Source: CAZXYS01 sp964645005
GTDB taxonomy: Bacteria > Bacteroidota > Ignavibacteria > Kapaibacteriales > UBA2268
Reading direction: 5' to 3'
Assembly (NCBI GenBank): GCA_964645005.1
Contig: CAZXYS010000003.1
Location: 1 to 64,000, forward strand
DNA: 64,000 nucleotides
Below are positions 63,494-64,000 of this stretch, piece after piece (position 1 is the stretch's first letter; every line of letters starts with the position of its first letter). The translations under genes were made by a program, and so were the position numbers. The notes under the pieces are model-generated. The model was not told where the DNA came from. It made no database searches and worked only from the letters and a program-made list of their open reading frames with translations.

Positions 63494-64000
63494 TCAATCG
63501 AAAACGTCCTTTATCTTATTGACTGAAAGGATTAGATCCGTTCCAGCGGGCGCATCGCCGCTGACAGTTTTAGCCGTAGTCAGAGTTATTCTTCTATTAT
63601 ACCCGCGCCAGTTATCAATGTAAGCTTCAATAGCAGCAATTCTGTCTTTGACCAATTGATCAGCTTCGGCTGAGGAAGCATCCGGATAAGTATCGGCGGC
63701 GGATATTTTGAAATCCAGATATACAGTCCTGTTGAATCTCATATCGATTTTAATATCGTTGAGAGCTTTCTTTCCTTCTGCTGAGATCTGGGCTGACCCG
63801 TCATCAAAAATATCATGATTGGACAGCTCTCTGCCCGGAGCTAATTTCTGTACGGAAAATTCCTCGTCAATTTCCTTGAATTCGCTGGCATTCGGCACCG
63901 TATATTCAGTTACTTTGCGAAGAATATTATAATTGGTGAAGGTAATTTTATATGTCTGACCGGCTTTCAGCAGTTGAGCAAATGTACCGTCTTCATCATT
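63494..64000 (-). CDS. Partial gene, C-terminal part of an envelope protein (weakly OmpA/TolB-like)
   Basis: The frame is open from the window edge (codon reading NDEDGTFAQLLKAGQ) through 63494, so only the C-terminal about 168 residues are visible. Segments: GQTYKITFTNYNILRKVTEY, SNHDIFDDGSAQISAEGKKAL, NDIKIDMRFNRTVYLDF and DRIAAIEAYIDNWRGYNRRITLTTAK. The latter (helix, then …RRI.LTT) loosely resembles the OmpA C-terminal peptidoglycan-binding fold, where ...AQSVKDYLV..G....R...  occurs. The match is weak. Its beginning lies outside the window. Confidence 0.5.
   Translation of the reverse strand, partial: NDEDGTFAQLLKAGQTYKITFTNYNILRKVTEYTVPNASEFKEIDEEFSVQKLAPGRELSNHDIFDDGSAQISAEGKKALNDIKIDMRFNRTVYLDFKISAADTYPDASSAEADQLVKDRIAAIEAYIDNWRGYNRRITLTTAKTVSGDAPAGTDLILSVNKIKDVFD

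Overview
The window looks like a scaffold from an anaerobic or facultative bacterium of the Bacteroidota/Ignavibacteriota (FCB) lineage. The evidence is a C-terminal type IX secretion sorting domain (61189-63180), a FISUMP-type surface-protein fragment, a FlgD-Ig secreted protein, a baeRF-family protein and AT-rich intergenic DNA. Many genes nevertheless have clear Shine-Dalgarno sequences, which fits Ignavibacteriota-like lineages better than classical Bacteroidetes. The taxonomic call is inference. There is a 100-base assembly gap at 7023-7122.

Layout. 1-490: tail of an IS3-family element that truncates a small gene, then tRNA-Phe. 491-2311: plsC, an ArsR regulator with a palindromic operator candidate, a glutaredoxin and an unaccompanied groES. 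2500-11200: accessory zone with a very large multi-PAS sensor kinase and its response regulator, split by a repeat-bordered four-helix-bundle cassette and flanked by two integrase relics, followed by a truncated FISUMP gene, an attC-like structured island, a DksA-like protein, a methyltransferase and a repeat-broken gene. 11497-18771: glgE, treS-maltokinase fusion and glgB, a complete GlgE route from trehalose to branched alpha-glucan. 18838-21793: lipoprotein, baeRF protein and secreted FlgD-Ig protein.

22294-50432 is the centre of interest: about 28 kb, all on the + strand, for anaerobic aromatic degradation. It encodes an ATP-dependent class I benzoyl-CoA reductase in the Azoarcus order bzdN-O-P-Q-M (gamma, beta, alpha, delta, ferredoxin), a BzdV-like NAD(P)H:ferredoxin oxidoreductase with a NuoG-like front end, 2-oxoglutarate:ferredoxin oxidoreductase (korDABC), and the modified beta-oxidation enzymes dienoyl-CoA hydratase, 6-hydroxycyclohexenecarbonyl-CoA dehydrogenase and the ring-opening oxo-hydrolase. 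An SDR and a thiolase at the start could process 3-hydroxypimelyl-CoA. It also holds a molybdenum hydroxylase resembling 4-hydroxybenzoyl-CoA reductase with MocA and XdhC maturation factors, an ADP-forming acyl-CoA synthetase that could replace benzoate-CoA ligase, two tandem ketopantoate-reductase-like paralogues, and an unassigned three-gene unit: a 68-aa CxxC protein, an ASKHA ATPase and a lone dehydratase/BcrB-like subunit. The last unit is the best candidate for an undescribed system.

51190-64000 holds housekeeping and accessory genes: CNNM/CBS transporter, LEA14-like lipoprotein, response regulator, a four-gene restriction-modification operon that includes an S24-peptidase protein, a ChaN-like protein with a histidine-rich insert, an M24 peptidase, a DUF2059 protein, a methionine gamma-lyase-type enzyme with a strong terminator, a T9SS-secreted protein and a partial gene at the edge.

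Several palindromic interspersed repeat families occupy the intergenic spaces. The most frequent has a core that combines an anti-Shine-Dalgarno and a Shine-Dalgarno sequence; it occurs about ten times, mainly between genes of the aromatic cluster, and in one case supplies the C-terminus of a protein (KorA).
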